From Gordius sp. MW1 (Eukaryota > Nematomorpha > Gordioida > Gordea > Gordiidae): a stretch of DNA of 64,000 nucleotides. Both the position numbers and the translations under genes were made by a program. Location: assembly GCA_964036665.1 (NCBI GenBank), contig OZ038532.1, positions 13,906,537-13,970,536 on the forward strand, written 5' to 3'. This document shows, piece after piece, positions 24,736 through 40,100 of this stretch. Numbering within the stretch: the stretch's first letter is position 1; each line of letters opens with the position of its first letter. The notes under the pieces are model-generated. The model saw only the letters and a program-made list of their open reading frames with translations. It was not told the origin of the DNA and made no database searches.

Positions 24736-27700
24736 GGTTTCTATGATCCCAAATAAAAATTTATCAGAATCAGAGAAATGTTACTTTGAAATCATGATCG
24801 CATAGTGCATTTTTGAAAAATTAAGCACTCACTTGCGATACAACAAACTAATCGCAACAATAAAACGTTGTCTTTTGTCAAAATGATAGTTCTCGCAGCT
24901 TAAAACCTCTTTTCGGAATTTTATCGAGGGTAATAGGATTCTCAAATTGGCTTACTTTTATATATTTTTTCATGCTCTTTCACATAGAATTGAAAAAAAT
25001 AAATATTTTTACCTATAAATTTTTCACATATTTTTCTTTCAACCGTATGCATCCGATGAAAGTTGTCGTTTTCAGACGTGGTTTCGATGGTAAAAAGTAA
25101 AAATTTATCAGAATCAGAAAACTATTACTTTGAAATCATGATCGCATAGAGCCATTTTCAAAAATTAAGCATCACGTTGCGATACAACAAACTAATCGCA
25201 ACAATAAAACGTTGTCTTTTGTCAAAATGATAGTTCTCGCAGCTTAAAACCTCTTTTCGGAAGTCAATCGAGGATAATAGGATTCTCAAATTGGCTTACT
25301 TTTATATATTTTTTCATGCTCTTTCACATAGAATCGAAAAAAATAAATATTTTTACCTCAAAATTTTTCACATATTTTTCTTTCAACCGTATGCATCCGA
25401 TGAGAGTTATCGTTTTCAGACGTGGTTTCGATGATAAAAAGTAAAATTTATCAGAATCAGAAAACTATTACTTTAAAATCATGATCGCATAGTGCATTTT
25501 TGAAAAATTAAGCACTCACGTTGCGATACAACAAACTAATCGCAACAATAAAACGTTGTCTTTTGTCAAAATGATAGTTCTCGCAGCTTAAAACCTCTTT
25601 TCGGAAGTTTATCGAGAATAATAGGATTCTCAAATTGGCTTACTTTTATATATTTTTTCATGCTCTTTCACATAGAATCGAAAAAAATAAATATTTTTAC
25701 CTCAAAATTTTTCACATTTTTTCTTTGAACCGTATTCATCCGATGAAAGTTGTCGTTTTCAGACGTGGTTTCTATGATCCCAAATAAAAATTTATCAGAA
25801 TCAGAGAAATGTTACTTTGAAATCATGATCGCATAGTGCATTTTTGAAAAATTAAGCACTCACTTGCGATACAACAAACTAATCGCAACAATAAAACGTT
25901 GTCTTTTGTCAAAATGATAGTTCTCGCAGCTTAAAACCTCTTTTCGAATTTTATCGAGGGTAATAGGATTCTCAAATTGGCTTACTTTTATATATTTTTT
26001 CATGCTCTTTCACATAGAATTGAAAAAAATAAATATTTTTACCTCAAAATTTTTCACATATTTTTCTTTCAACCGTATGCATCCGATGAAAGTTGTCGTT
26101 TTCAGACGTGGTTTCGATGGTAAAAAGTAAAAATTTATCAGAATCAGAAAACTATTACTTTGAAATCATGATCGCATAGAGCCATTTTCAAAAATTAAGC
26201 ATCACGTTGCGATACAACAAACTAATCGCAACAATAAAACGTTGTCTTTTGTCAAAATGATAGTTCTCGCAGCTTAAAACCTCTTTTCGGAAGTCAATCG
26301 AGGATAATAGGATTCTCAAATTGGCTTACTTTTATATATTTTTTCATGCTCTTTCACATAGAATCGAAAAAAATAAATATTTTTACCTCAAAATTTTTCA
26401 CATATTTTTCTTTGAACCGTATTCATCCGATGAAAGTTGTAGTTTTCAGACGTGGTTTCTATGATCCCAAGTAAAAATTTATCAGAATCAGAGAAATGTT
26501 ACTTTGAAATCATGATCGCATAGTGTATTTTTGAAAAATTAAAGACTCACGTTGCGATACAACAAACTAATCGCAACAATAAAACGTTGTCTTTTGTCAA
26601 AATGAATAGTTCTGGCAGCTTAAAACCTCTTTTCGGAAGTAAATCGAGGATAATAGGATTCTCAAATTGGCTTACTTTTATATATTTTTTCATGCTCTTT
26701 CACATAGAATCGAAAAAAATAAATATTTTTACCTCAAAATTTTTCACATATTTTTCTTTGAACCGTATGCATCCGATGAGAGTTATCGTTTTCAGACGTG
26801 GTTTCGATGATAAAAAGTAAAAATTTATCAGAATCAGAAAACTATTACTTTAAAATCATGATCGCATAGTGCATTTTTAAAAAATTAAGCACTCACGTTG
26901 CGATACAACAAACTAATCGCAACAATAAAACGTTGTCTTTTGTCAAAATGATAGTTATCGCAGCTTAAAACCTCTTTTCGGAAATCGAGGATAATAGGAT
27001 TCTCAAATTGGCTTACTTTTATATATTTTTTCATGCTCTTTCACATAGAATTGAAAAAAATAAATATTCTACCTCAAAATTTTTCACATATTTTTCTTTG
27101 AACCGTATTCATCCGATGAAAGTTATCGTTTTCAGACGTGGTTTCTATGAACCCAAGTAAAAATTTATCAGAAACAGAGAAATGTTACTTTGAAATGATG
27201 ATCGCATAGGGCATTTTTGAAAAATTAAACACTCACGTTGAGGTACAACAAACTAATCGCAACAATAAAACGTTGTCTTTTGTCAAAATGAATAGTTCTG
27301 GCAGCTTAAAACCTCTTTTCGGAAGTAAATCGAGGATAATAGGATTCTCAAATTGGCTTACTTTTATATATTTTTTAATGCTCTTTCACATAGAATCGAA
27401 AAAAATAAATATTTTTACCTCAAAATTTTTCACATATTTTTCTTTCAACCGTATGCATCCGATGAAAGTTGTCGTTTTCAGACGTGGTTTCGATGGTAAA
27501 AAGTAAAAATTTATCAGAATCAGAAAACTATTACTTTGAAATCATGATCGCATAGAGCCATTTTCAAAAATTAAGCATCACGTTGCGATACAACAAACTA
27601 ATCGCAACAATAAAACGTTGTCTTTTGTCAAAATGATAGTTCTCGCAGCTTAAAACCTCTTTTCGGAAGTCAATCGAGGATAATAGGATTCTCAAATTGG

Positions 27701-30700
27701 CTTACTTTTATATATTTTTTCATGCTCTTTCACATAGAGAAAAAAATAAATATTTTTACCTCAAAATTTTTCACATATTTTTCTTTGAACCGTATTCATC
27801 CGATGAAAGTTGTAGTTTTCAGACGTGGTTTCTATGATCCCAAGTAAAAATTTATCAGAATCAGAGAAATGTTACTTTGAAATCATGATCGCATAGTGTA
27901 TTTTTGAAAAATTAAAGACTCACGTTGCGATACAACAAACTAATCGCAACAATAAAACGTTGTCTTTTGTCAAAATGAATAGTTCTGGCAGCTTAAAACC
28001 TCTTTTCGGAAGTAAATCGAGGATAATAGGATTCTCAAATTGGCTTACTTTTATATATTTTTTCATGCTCTTTCACATAGAATCGAAAAAAATAAATATT
28101 TTTACCTCAAAATTTTTCACATATTTTTCTTTGAACCGTATGCATCCGATGAGAGTTATCGTTTTCAGACGTGGTTTCGATGATAAAAAGTAAAAATTTA
28201 TCAGAATCAGAAAACTATTACTTTAAAATCATGATCGCATAGTGCATTTTTAAAAAATTAAGCACTCACGTTGCGATACAACAAACTAATCGCAACAATA
28301 AAACGTTGTCTTTTGTCAAAATGATAGTTATCGCAGCTTAAAACCTCTTTTCGGAAATCGAGGATAATAGGATTCTCAAATTGGCTTACTTTTATATATT
28401 TTTTCATGCTCTTTCACATAGAATTGAAAAAAATAAATATTCTACCTCAAAATTTTTCACATATTTTTCTTTGAACCGTATTCATCCGATGAAAGTTATC
28501 GTTTTCAGACGTGGTTTCTATGAACCCAAGTAAAAATTTATCAGAATCAGAGAAATGTTACTTTGAAATGATGATCGCATAGGGCATTTTTGAAAAATTA
28601 AACACTCACGTTGCGGTACAACAAACTAATCGCAACAATAAAACGTTGTCTTTTGTCAAAATGAATAGTTCTGGCAGCTTAAAACCTCTTTTCGGAAGTA
28701 AATCGAGGATAATAGGATTCTCAAATTGGCTTACTTTATATATTTTTTAATGCTCTTTCACATAGAATCGAAAAAAATAAATATTTTTACCTCAAAATTT
28801 TTCACATATTTTTCTTTCAACCGTATGCATCCGATGAAAGTTGTCGTTTTCAGACGTGGTTTCGATGGTAAAAAGTAAAATTTATCAGAATCAGAAAACT
28901 ATTACTTTGAAATCATGATCGCATAGAGCCATTTTCAAAAATTAAGCATCACGTTGCGATACAACAAACTAATCGCAACAATAAAACGTTGTCTTTTGTC
29001 AAAATGATAGTTCTCGCAGCTTAAAACCTCTTTTCGGAAGTCAATCGAGGATAATAGGATTCTCAAATTGGCTTACTTTTATATATTTTTTCATGCTCTT
29101 TCACATAGAATCGAAAAAAATAAATATTTTTACCTCAAAATTTTTCACATATTTTTCTTTGAACCGTATTCATCCGATGAAAGTTGTCGTTTTCAGACGT
29201 GGTTTCTATGATCCCAAGTAAAAATTTATCAGAATCAGAGAAATGTTACTTTGTAATCATGATCGCATAGTGCATTTTTGAGAAATTAAGCACTCACGTT
29301 GCGATACAACAAACTAATCGCAACAATAACGTTGTCTTTTGTCAAAATGATAGTTCTCGCAGCTTAAAACCTCTATTCGGAAGTCAATCGAGGATAATAG
29401 GATTCTCAAATTGGCTTACTTTTATATATTTTTTCATGCTCTTTCACATAGAATTGAAAAAAATAAATATTTTTACCTCAAAATTTTTCACATATTTTTC
29501 TTTGAACCGTATTCATCCGATGAAAGTTGTCGTTTTCAGACGTGGTTTCTATGATCCTAAGTAAAAATTTATCAGAATCAGAGAAATGTTACTTTATAAT
29601 CATGATCGCATAGTGCATTTTTGAAAAATTAAACACTCACGTTGCGATACAACAAACTAATCGCAACAATAAAACGTTGTCTTTTGTCAAAATGAATAGT
29701 TCTGGCAGCTTAAAACCTCTTTTCATAAGTAAATCGAGGATAATAGGATTCTCAAATTGGCTTACTTTTATATATTTTTTCATGCTCTTTCACATAGAAT
29801 TGAAAAAAATAAATATTTTTACCTCAAAATTTTTCACATATTTTTCTTTGAATCGTATTCATCCGATGAAAGTTGTCGTTTTCAGACGTGGTTTCTATGA
29901 TCCCAAGTAAAAATTTATCAGAATCTGAAAACTATTACTTTGAAATCATGATCGCATAGTGCATTTTTGAAAAATTAAGCACTCACGTTGCGATACAACA
30001 AACTAATCGCAACAATAAAACGTTCTCTTTTGTCAAAATGATAGTTCTCGCAGCTTAAAACCTCTTTTCGGAAGTCAATCGAGGATAATAGGATTCTCAA
30101 ATTGGCTTACTTTTATATATTTTTTCATGCTCTTTCACATAGAATTGAAAAAAATAAATATTTTTACCTCAAAATTTTTCACATATTTTTCTTTGAACCG
30201 TATTCATCCGATGAAAGTTGTCGTTTTCAGACGTGGTTTCTATGATCCCAATTAAAAATTTATCAGAATCTGAAAACTATTACTTTGAAATCATGATCGC
30301 ATAGAGCCATTTTCAAAAATTAAGCATCACGTTGCGATACAACAAACTAATCGCAACAATAAAACGTTGTCTTTTGTCAAAATGATAGTTCTCGCAGCTT
30401 AAAACCTCTTTTCGGAAGTCAATCGAGGATAATAGGATTCTCAAATTGGCTTACTTTTATATATTTTTTCATGCTCTTTCACATAGAATGGAAAAAAATA
30501 AATATTCTAACTCAAAATTTTTCACATATTTTTCTTTGAACCGTATTCATCTGATGAAAGTCATCGTTTTCAGACGTGGTTTCTATGAACCCAAGTAAAA
30601 ATTTATCAGAATCAGAGAAATGTTACTTTAAAATCATGATCGCATAGAGCCATTTTCAAAAATTAAGCATCACGTTGCGATACAACAAACTAATCGCAAC

Positions 30701-32658
30701 AATAAAACGTTGTCTTTTGTCAAAATGAATAGTTCTGGCAGCTTAAAACCTCTTTTCGGAAGTAAATCGAGGATAATAGGATTCTCAAATTGGCTTACTT
30801 TTATATATTTTTTCATGCTCTTTCACATAGAATTGAAAAAAATAAATATTTTTACCTCAAAATTTTTCACATATTTTTCTTTCAACCGTATGCATCCGAT
30901 GAGAGTTGTCGTTTTCAGACGTGGTTTCGATGATAAAAAGTAAAAATTTATCAGAATCAGAAAACTATTACTTAAAAATCATGATCGCATAGTGCATTTT
31001 TGAAAAATTAAGCACTCACGTTGCGATACAACAAACTAATCGCAACAATAAAACGTTGTCTTTTGTCAAAATGATAGTTCTCGCAGCTTAAAACCTCTTT
31101 TCGGAAGTCAATCGAGGATAATAGGAATCTCAAATTGGCTTACTTTTATATATTTTTTCATGCTCTTTCAGATAGAATTGAAAAAAATAAATATTTTTAC
31201 CTCAAAATTTTTCACATATTTTTCTTTCAACCGTATGCATCCGATGAAAGTTGTCGTTTTCAGACGTGGTTTCGATGATAAAAAGTAAAAATTTATCAGA
31301 ATCAGAAAACTATTACTTTGAAATCATGATCGCATAGAGCCATTTTCAAAAATTAAGCATCACGTTGCGATACAACAAACTAATCGCAACAATAAAACGT
31401 TGTCTTTTGTCAAAATGATAGTTCTCGCAGCTTAAAACCTCTTTTCGGAAGTCAATCGAGGATAATAGGATTCTCAAATTGGCTTACTTTTATATACTTT
31501 TTCATGCTCTTTCACATAGAATTGAAAAAAATAAATATTCTTACCTCAAAATTTTTCACATATTTTTCTTTGAAACGTATTCATCCGATGAAAGTTGTCG
31601 TTTTCAGACGTGGTTTCTATGATCCCAAGTAAAAATTTATCAGAATCAGAGAAATGTTACTTTATAATCATGATCGCATAGTGCATTTTTGAAAAATTAA
31701 ACACTCACGTTGCGATACAACAAACTAATCGCAACAATAAAACGTTGTCTTTTGTCAAAATGAATAGTTCTGGCAGCTTAAAACCTCTTTTCATAAGTAA
31801 ATCGAGGATAATAGGATTCTCAAATTGGCTTACTTTTATATATTTTTTCATGCTCTTTCACATAGAATCGAAAAAAATAAATATTTTTACCTCAAAATTT
31901 TTCACATATTTTTCTTTGAACCGTATGCATCCGATGAGAGTTATCGTTTTCAGACGTGGTTTCGATGATAAAAAGTAAAAATTTATCAGAATCAGAAAAC
32001 TATTACTTTAAAATCATGATCGCATAGTGCATTTTTAAAAAATTAAGCACTCACGTTGCGATACAACAAACTAATCGCAACAATAAAACGTTGTCTTTTG
32101 TCAAAATGATAGTTATCGCAGCTTAAAACCTCTTTTCGGAAATCGAGGATAATAGGATTCTCAAATTGGCTTACTTTTATATATTTTTTCATGCTCTTTC
32201 ACATAGAATTGAAAAAAATAAATATTCTACCTCAAAATTTTTCACATATTTTTCTTTGAACCGTATTCATCCGATGAAAGTTATCGTTTTCAGACGTGGT
32301 TTCTATGAACCCAAGTAAAAATTTATCAGAATCAGAGAAATGTTACTTTGAAATGATGATCGCATAGGGCATTTTTGAAAAATTAAACACTCACGTTGCG
32401 GTACAACAAACTAATCGCAACAATAAAACGTTGTCTTTTGTCAAAATGAATAGTTCTGGCAGCTTAAAACCTCTTTTCGGAAGTAAATCGAGGATAATAG
32501 GATTCTCAAATTGGCTTACTTTATATATTTTTTAATGCTCTTTCACATAGAATCGAAAAAAATAAATATTTTTACCTCAAAATTTTTCACATATTTTTCT
32601 TTCAACCGTATGCATCCGATGAAAGTTGTCGTTTTCAGACGTGGTTTCGATGGTAAAA
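24736..32658 (+). repeat. 12,035-bp segment, copy 2 (first 23 monomers)
   Basis: It follows copy 1 directly and repeats the same monomer order with very few differences. Those noticed are TGCGATAC for TGCAATAC at the first hairpin and ACCTATAAAT for ACCTCAAAAT near 25,013. Correspondence ends at about 32,655: copy one (20,624) has the two-base-shortened GTAAAATTTATC and continues into an h monomer, whereas copy two has GTAAAAATTTATC and continues into a d' monomer (CATAGAGAAAAAAAT). The copies are therefore collinear for about 7.9 kb. Confidence 0.87.
27502..32658 (+). repeat. 15-mer HOR unit, 5,157 bp (second)
   Basis: Same order d' to g' as the unit at 15,467, shifted by 12,035 bp. It ends with GTAAAAATTTATC rather than GTAAAATTTATC and is followed by another d' instead of h, which makes it head-to-tail with the 13-mer at 32,659. 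A GATCCTAAG variant near 29,556 is private. Confidence 0.88.
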
Positions 32659-35600
32659 AGTAAAAATTTATCAGAATCAGAAAACTATTACTTTGAAATC
32701 ATGATCGCATAGAGCCATTTTCAAAAATTAAGCATCACGTTGCGATACAACAAACTAATCGCAACAATAAAACGTTGTCTTTTGTCAAAATGATAGTTCT
32801 CGCAGCTTAAAACCTCTTTTCGGAAGTCAATCGAGGATAATAGGATTCTCAAATTGGCTTACTTTTATATATTTTTTCATGCTCTTTCACATAGAGAAAA
32901 AAATAAATATTTTTACCTCAAAATTTTTCACATATTTTTCTTTGAACCGTATTCATCCGATGAAAGTTGTAGTTTTCAGACGTGGTTTCTATGATCCCAA
33001 GTAAAAATTTATCAGAATCAGAGAAATGTTACTTTGAAATCATGATCGCATAGTGTATTTTTGAAAAATTAAAGACTCACGTTGCGATACAACAAACTAA
33101 TCGCAACAATAAAACGTTGTCTTTTGTCAAAATGAATAGTTCTGGCAGCTTAAAACCTCTTTTCGGAAGTAAATCGAGGATAATAGGATTCTCAAATTGG
33201 CTTACTTTTATATATTTTTTCATGCTCTTTCACATAGAATCGAAAAAAATAAATATTTTTACCTCAAAATTTTTCACATATTTTTCTTTGAACCGTATGC
33301 ATCCGATGAGAGTTATCGTTTTCAGACGTGGTTTCGATGATAAAAAGTAAAAATTTATCAGAATCAGAAAACTATTACTTTAAAATCATGATCGCATAGT
33401 GCATTTTTAAAAAATTAAGCACTCACGTTGCGATACAACAAACTAATCGCAACAATAAAACGTTGTCTTTTGTCAAAATGATAGTTATCGCAGCTTAAAA
33501 CCTCTTTTCGGAAATCGAGGATAATAGGATTCTCAAATTGGCTTACTTTTATATATTTTTTCATGCTCTTTCACATAGAATTGAAAAAAATAAATATTCT
33601 ACCTCAAAATTTTTCACATATTTTTCTTTGAACCGTATTCATCCGATGAAAGTTATCGTTTTCAGACGTGGTTTCTATGAACCCAAGTAAAAATTTATCA
33701 GAATCAGAGAAATGTTACTTTGAAATGATGATCGCATAGGGCATTTTTGAAAAATTAAACACTCACGTTGCGGTACAACAAACTAATCGCAACAATAAAA
33801 CGTTGTCTTTTGTCAAAATGAATAGTTCTGGCAGCTTAAAACCTCTTTTCGGAAGTAAATCGAGGATAATAGGATTCTCAAATTGGCTTACTTTATATAT
33901 TTTTTAATGCTCTTTCACATAGAATCGAAAAAAATAAATATTTTTACCTCAAAATTTTTCACATATTTTTCTTTCAACCGTATGCATCCGATGAAAGTTG
34001 TCGTTTTCAGACGTGGTTTCGATGGTAAAAAGTAAAATTTATCAGAATCAGAAAACTATTACTTTGAAATCATGATCGCATAGAGCCATTTTCAAAAATT
34101 AAGCATCACGTTGCGATACAACAAACTAATCGCAACAATAAAACGTTGTCTTTTGTCAAAATGATAGTTCTCGCAGCTTAAAACCTCTTTTCGGAAGTCA
34201 ATCGAGGATAATAGGATTCTCAAATTGGCTTACTTTTATATATTTTTTCATGCTCTTTCACATAGAATCGAAAAAAATAAATATTTTTACCTCAAAATTT
34301 TTCACATATTTTTCTTTGAACCGTATTCATCCGATGAAAGTTGTCGTTTTCAGACGTGGTTTCTATGATCCCAAGTAAAAATTTATCAGAATCAGAGAAA
34401 TGTTACTTTGTAATCATGATCGCATAGTGCATTTTTGAGAAATTAAGCACTCACGTTGCGATACAACAAACTAATCGCAACAATAACGTTGTCTTTTGTC
34501 AAAATGATAGTTCTCGCAGCTTAAAACCTCTATTCGGAAGTCAATCGAGGATAATAGGATTCTCAAATTGGCTTACTTTTATATATTTTTTCATGCTCTT
34601 TCACATAGAATTGAAAAAAATAAATATTTTTACCTCAAAATTTTTCACATATTTTTCTTTGAACCGTATTCATCCGATGAAAGTTGTCGTTTTCAGACGT
34701 GGTTTCTATGATCCCAAGTAAAAATTTATCAGAATCAGAGAAATGTTACTTTATAATCATGATCGCATAGTGCATTTTTGAAAAATTAAACACTCACGTT
34801 GCGATACAACAAACTAATCGCAACAATAAAACGTTGTCTTTTGTCAAAATGAATAGTTCTGGCAGCTTAAAACCTCTTTTCATAAGTAAATCGAGGATAA
34901 TAGGATTCTCAAATTGGCTTACTTTTATATATTTTTTCATGCTCTTTCACATAGAATTGAAAAAAATAAATATTTTTACCTCAAAATTTTTCACATATTT
35001 TTCTTTGAATCGTATTCATCCGATGAAAGTTGTCGTTTTCAGACGTGGTTTCTATGATCCCAAGTAAAAATTTATCAGAATCTGAAAACTATTACTTTGA
35101 AATCATGATCGCATAGTGCATTTTTGAAAAATTAAGCACTCACGTTGCGATACAACAAACTAATCGCAACAATAAAACGTTCTCTTTTGTCAAAATGATA
35201 GTTCTCGCAGCTTAAAACCTCTTTTCGGAAGTCAATCGAGGATAATAGGATTCTCAAATTGGCTTACTTTTATATATTTTTTCATGCTCTTTCACATAGA
35301 ATTGAAAAAAATAAATATTTTTACCTCAAAATTTTTCACATATTTTTCTTTGAACCGTATTCATCCGATGAAAGTTGTCGTTTTCAGACGTGGTTTCTAT
35401 GATCCCAATTAAAAATTTATCAGAATCTGAAAACTATTACTTTGAAATCATGATCGCATAGAGCCATTTTAAAAAATTAAGCATCACGTTGCGATACAAC
35501 AAACTAATCGCAACAATAAAACGTTGTCTTTTGTCAAAATGATAGTTCTCGCAGCTTAAAACCTCTTTTCGGAAGTCAATCGAGGATAATAGGATTCTCA

Positions 35601-37123
35601 AATTGGCTTACTTTTATATATTTTTTCATGCTCTTTCACATAGAATGGAAAAAAATAAATATTCTAACTCAAAATTTTTCACATATTTTTCTTTGAACCG
35701 TATTCATCTGATGAAAGTCATCGTTTTCAGACGTGGTTTCTATGAACCCAAGTAAAAATTTATCAGAATCAGAGAAATGTTACTTTAAAATCATGATCGC
35801 ATAGAGCCATTTTCAAAAATTAAGCATCACGTTGCGATACAACAAACTAATCGCAACAATAAAACGTTGTCTTTTGTCAAAATGATAGTTCTCGCAGCTT
35901 AAAACCTCTTTTCGGAAGTCAATCGAGGATAATAGGATTCTCAAATTGGCTTACTTTTATATACTTTTTCATGCTCTTTCACATAGAATTGAAAAAAATA
36001 AATATTCTTACCTCAAAATTTTTCACATATTTTTCTTTGAAACGTATTCATCCGATGAAAGTTGTCGTTTTCAGACGTGGTTTCTATGATCCCAAGTAAA
36101 AATTTATCAGAATCAGAGAAATGTTACTTTATAATCATGATCGCATAGTGCATTTTTGAAAAATTAAACACTCACGTTGCGATACAACAAACTAATCGCA
36201 ACAATAAAACGTTGTCTTTTGTCAAAATGAATAGTTCTGGCAGCTTAAAACCTCTTTTCATAAGTAAATCGAGGATAATAGGATTCTCAAATTGGCTTAC
36301 TTTTATATATTTTTTCATGCTCTTTCACATAGAATCGAAAAAAATAAATATTTTTACCTCAAAATTTTTCACATATTTTTCTTTGAACCGTATGCATCCG
36401 ATGAGAGTTATCGTTTTCAGACGTGGTTTCGATGATAAAAAGTAAAAATTTATCAGAATCAGAAAACTATTACTTTAAAATCATGATCGCATAGTGCATT
36501 TTTAAAAAATTAAGCACTCACGTTGCGATACAACAAACTAATCGCAACAATAAAACGTTGTCTTTTGTCAAAATGATAGTTATCGCAGCTTAAAACCTCT
36601 TTTCGGAAATCGAGGATAATAGGATTCTCAAATTGGCTTACTTTTATATTTTTTCATGCTCTTTCACATAGAATTGAAAAAAATAAATATTCTACCTCAA
36701 AATTTTTCACATATTTTTCTTTGAACCGTATTCATCCGATGAAAGTTATCGTTTTCAGACGTGGTTTCTATGAACCCAAGTAAAAATTTATCAGAATCAG
36801 AGAAATGTTACTTTGAAATGATGATCGCATAGGGCATTTTTGAAAAATTAAACACTCACGTTGCGGTACAACAAACTAATCGCAACAATAAAACGTTGTC
36901 TTTTGTCAAAATGAATAGTTCTGGCAGCTTAAAACCTCTTTTCGGAAGTAAATCGAGGATAATAGGATTCTCAAATTGGCTTACTTTATATATTTTTTAA
37001 TGCTCTTTCACATAGAATCGAAAAAAATAAATATTTTTACCTCAAAATTTTTCACATATTTTTCTTTCAACCGTATGCATCCGATGAAAGTTGTCGTTTT
37101 CAGACGTGGTTTCGATGGTAAAA
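32659..37123 (+). repeat. 13-mer HOR unit, 4,465 bp, deletion derivative of the 15-mer
   Basis: Order d' e f g' h i j k l m/o p f g'. The tenth monomer (from about 35,755) starts like m (TCAGAGAAATG, TTTAAAATC, AGAGCC) but has GATAG, TATACTTTTTC and GAAACG like o, so n and one m/o equivalent are lost. The f monomer has a 2-bp deletion, CTTTTATATTTTTTC near 36,645. Unit start 37,124 minus 32,659 is 4,465 bp. Confidence 0.87.
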
Positions 37124-40100
37124 AGTAAAAATTTATCAGAATCAGAAAACTATTACTTTGAAATCATGATCGCATAGAGCCATTTTCAAAAATTAAGCAT
37201 CACGTTGCGATACAACAAACTAATCGCAACAATAAAACGTTGTCTTTTGTCAAAATGATAGTTCTCGCAGCTTAAAACCTCTTTTCGGAAGTCAATCGAG
37301 GATAATAGGATTCTCAAATTGGCTTACTTTTATATATTTTTTCATGCTCTTTCACATAGAGAAAAAAATAAATATTTTTACCTCAAAATTTTTCACATAT
37401 TTTTCTTTGAACCGTATTCATCCGATGAAAGTTGTAGTTTTCAGACGTGGTTTCTATGATCCCAAGTAAAAATTTATCAGAATCAGAGAAATGTTACTTT
37501 GAAATCATGATCGCATAGTGTATTTTTGAAAAATTAAAGACTCACGTTGCGATACAACAAACTAATCGCAACAATAAAACGTTGTCTTTTGTCAAAATGA
37601 ATAGTTCTGGCAGCTTAAAACCTCTTTTCGGAAGTAAATCGAGGATAATAGGATTCTCAAATTGGCTTACTTTTATATATTTTTTCATGCTCTTTCACAT
37701 AGAATCGAAAAAAATAAATATTTTTACCTCAAAATTTTTCACATATTTTTCTTTGAACCGTATGCATCCGATGAGAGTTATCGTTTTCAGACGTGGTTTC
37801 GATGATAAAAAGTAAAAATTTATCAGAATCAGAAAACTATTACTTTAAAATCATGATCGCATAGTGCATTTTTAAAAAATTAAGCACTCACGTTGCGATA
37901 CAACAAACTAATCGCAACAATAAAACGTTGTCTTTTGTCAAAATGATAGTTATCGCAGCTTAAAACCTCTTTTCGGAAATCGAGGATAATAGGATTCTCA
38001 AATTGGCTTACTTTTATATATTTTTTCATGCTCTTTCACATAGAATTGAAAAAAATAAATATTCTACCTCAAAATTTTTCACATATTTTTCTTTGAACCG
38101 TATTCATCCGATGAAAGTTATCGTTTTCAGACGTGGTTTCTATGAACCCAAGTAAAAATTTATCAGAATCAGAGAAATGTTACTTTGAAATGATGATCGC
38201 ATAGGGCATTTTTGAAAAATTAAACACTCACGTTGCGGTACAACAAACTAATCGCAACAATAAAACGTTGTCTTTTGTCAAAATGAATAGTTCTGGCAGC
38301 TTAAAACCTCTTTTCGGAAGTAAATCGAGGATAATAGGATTCTCAAATTGGCTTACTTTATATATTTTTTAATGCTCTTTCACATAGAATCGAAAAAAAT
38401 AAATATTTTTACCTCAAAATTTTTCACATATTTTTCTTTCAACCGTATGCATCCGATGAAAGTTGTCGTTTTCAGACGTGGTTTCGATGGTAAAAAGTAA
38501 AATTTATCAGAATCAGAAAACTATTACTTTGAAATCATGATCGCATAGAGCCATTTTCAAAAATTAAGCATCACGTTGCGATACAACAAACTAATCGCAA
38601 CAATAAAACGTTGTCTTTTGTCAAAATGATAGTTCTCGCAGCTTAAAACCTCTTTTCGGAAGTCAATCGAGGATAATAGGATTCTCAAATTGGCTTACTT
38701 TTATATATTTTTTCATGCTCTTTCACATAGAATCGAAAAAAATAAATATTTTTACCTCAAAATTTTTCACATATTTTTCTTTGAACCGTATTCATCCGAT
38801 GAAAGTTGTCGTTTTCAGACGTGGTTTCTATGATCCCAAGTAAAAATTTATCAGAATCAGAGAAATGTTACTTTGTAATCATGATCGCATAGTGCATTTT
38901 TGAGAAATTAAGCACTCACGTTGCGATACAACAAACTAATCGCAACAATAACGTTGTCTTTTGTCAAAATGATAGTTCTCGCAGCTTAAAACCTCTATTC
39001 GGAAGTCAATCGAGGATAATAGGATTCTCAAATTGGCTTACTTTTATATATTTTTTCATGCTCTTTCACATAGAATTGAAAAAAATAAATATTTTTACCT
39101 CAAAATTTTTCACATATTTTTCTTTGAACCGTATTCATCCGATGAAAGTTGTCGTTTTCAGACGTGGTTTCTATGATCCCAAGTAAAAATTTATCAGAAT
39201 CAGAGAAATGTTACTTTATAATCATGATCGCATAGTGCATTTTTGAAAAATTAAACACTCACGTTGCGATACAACAAACTAATCGCAACAATAAAACGTT
39301 GTCTTTTGTCAAAATGAATAGTTCTGGCAGCTTAAAACCTCTTTTCATAAGTAAATCGAGGATAATAGGATTCTCAAATTGGCTTACTTTTATATATTTT
39401 TTCATGCTCTTTCACATAGAATTGAAAAAAATAAATATTTTTACCTCAAAATTTTTCACATATTTTTCTTTGAATCGTATTCATCCGATGAAAGTTGTCG
39501 TTTTCAGACGTGGTTTCTATGATCCCAAGTAAAAATTTATCAGAATCTGAAAACTATTACTTTGAAATCATGATCGCATAGTGCATTTTTGAAAAATTAA
39601 GCACTCACGTTGCGATACAACAAACTAATCGCAACAATAAAACGTTCTCTTTTGTCAAAATGATAGTTCTCGCAGCTTAAAACCTCTTTTCGGAAGTCAA
39701 TCGAGGATAATAGGATTCTCAAATTGGCTTACTTTTATATATTTTTTCATGCTCTTTCACATAGAATTGAAAAAAATAAATATTTTTACCTCAAAATTTT
39801 TCACATATTTTTCTTTGAACCGTATTCATCCGATGAAAGTTGTCGTTTTCAGACGTGGTTTCTATGATCCCAATTAAAAATTTATCAGAATCTGAAAACT
39901 ATTACTTTGAAATCATGATCGCATAGAGCCATTTTAAAAAATTAAGCATCACGTTGCGATACAACAAACTAATCGCAACAATAAAACGTTGTCTTTTGTC
40001 AAAATGATAGTTCTCGCAGCTTAAAACCTCTTTTCGGAAGTCAATCGAGGATAATAGGATTCTCAAATTGGCTTACTTTTATATATTTTTTCATGCTCTT

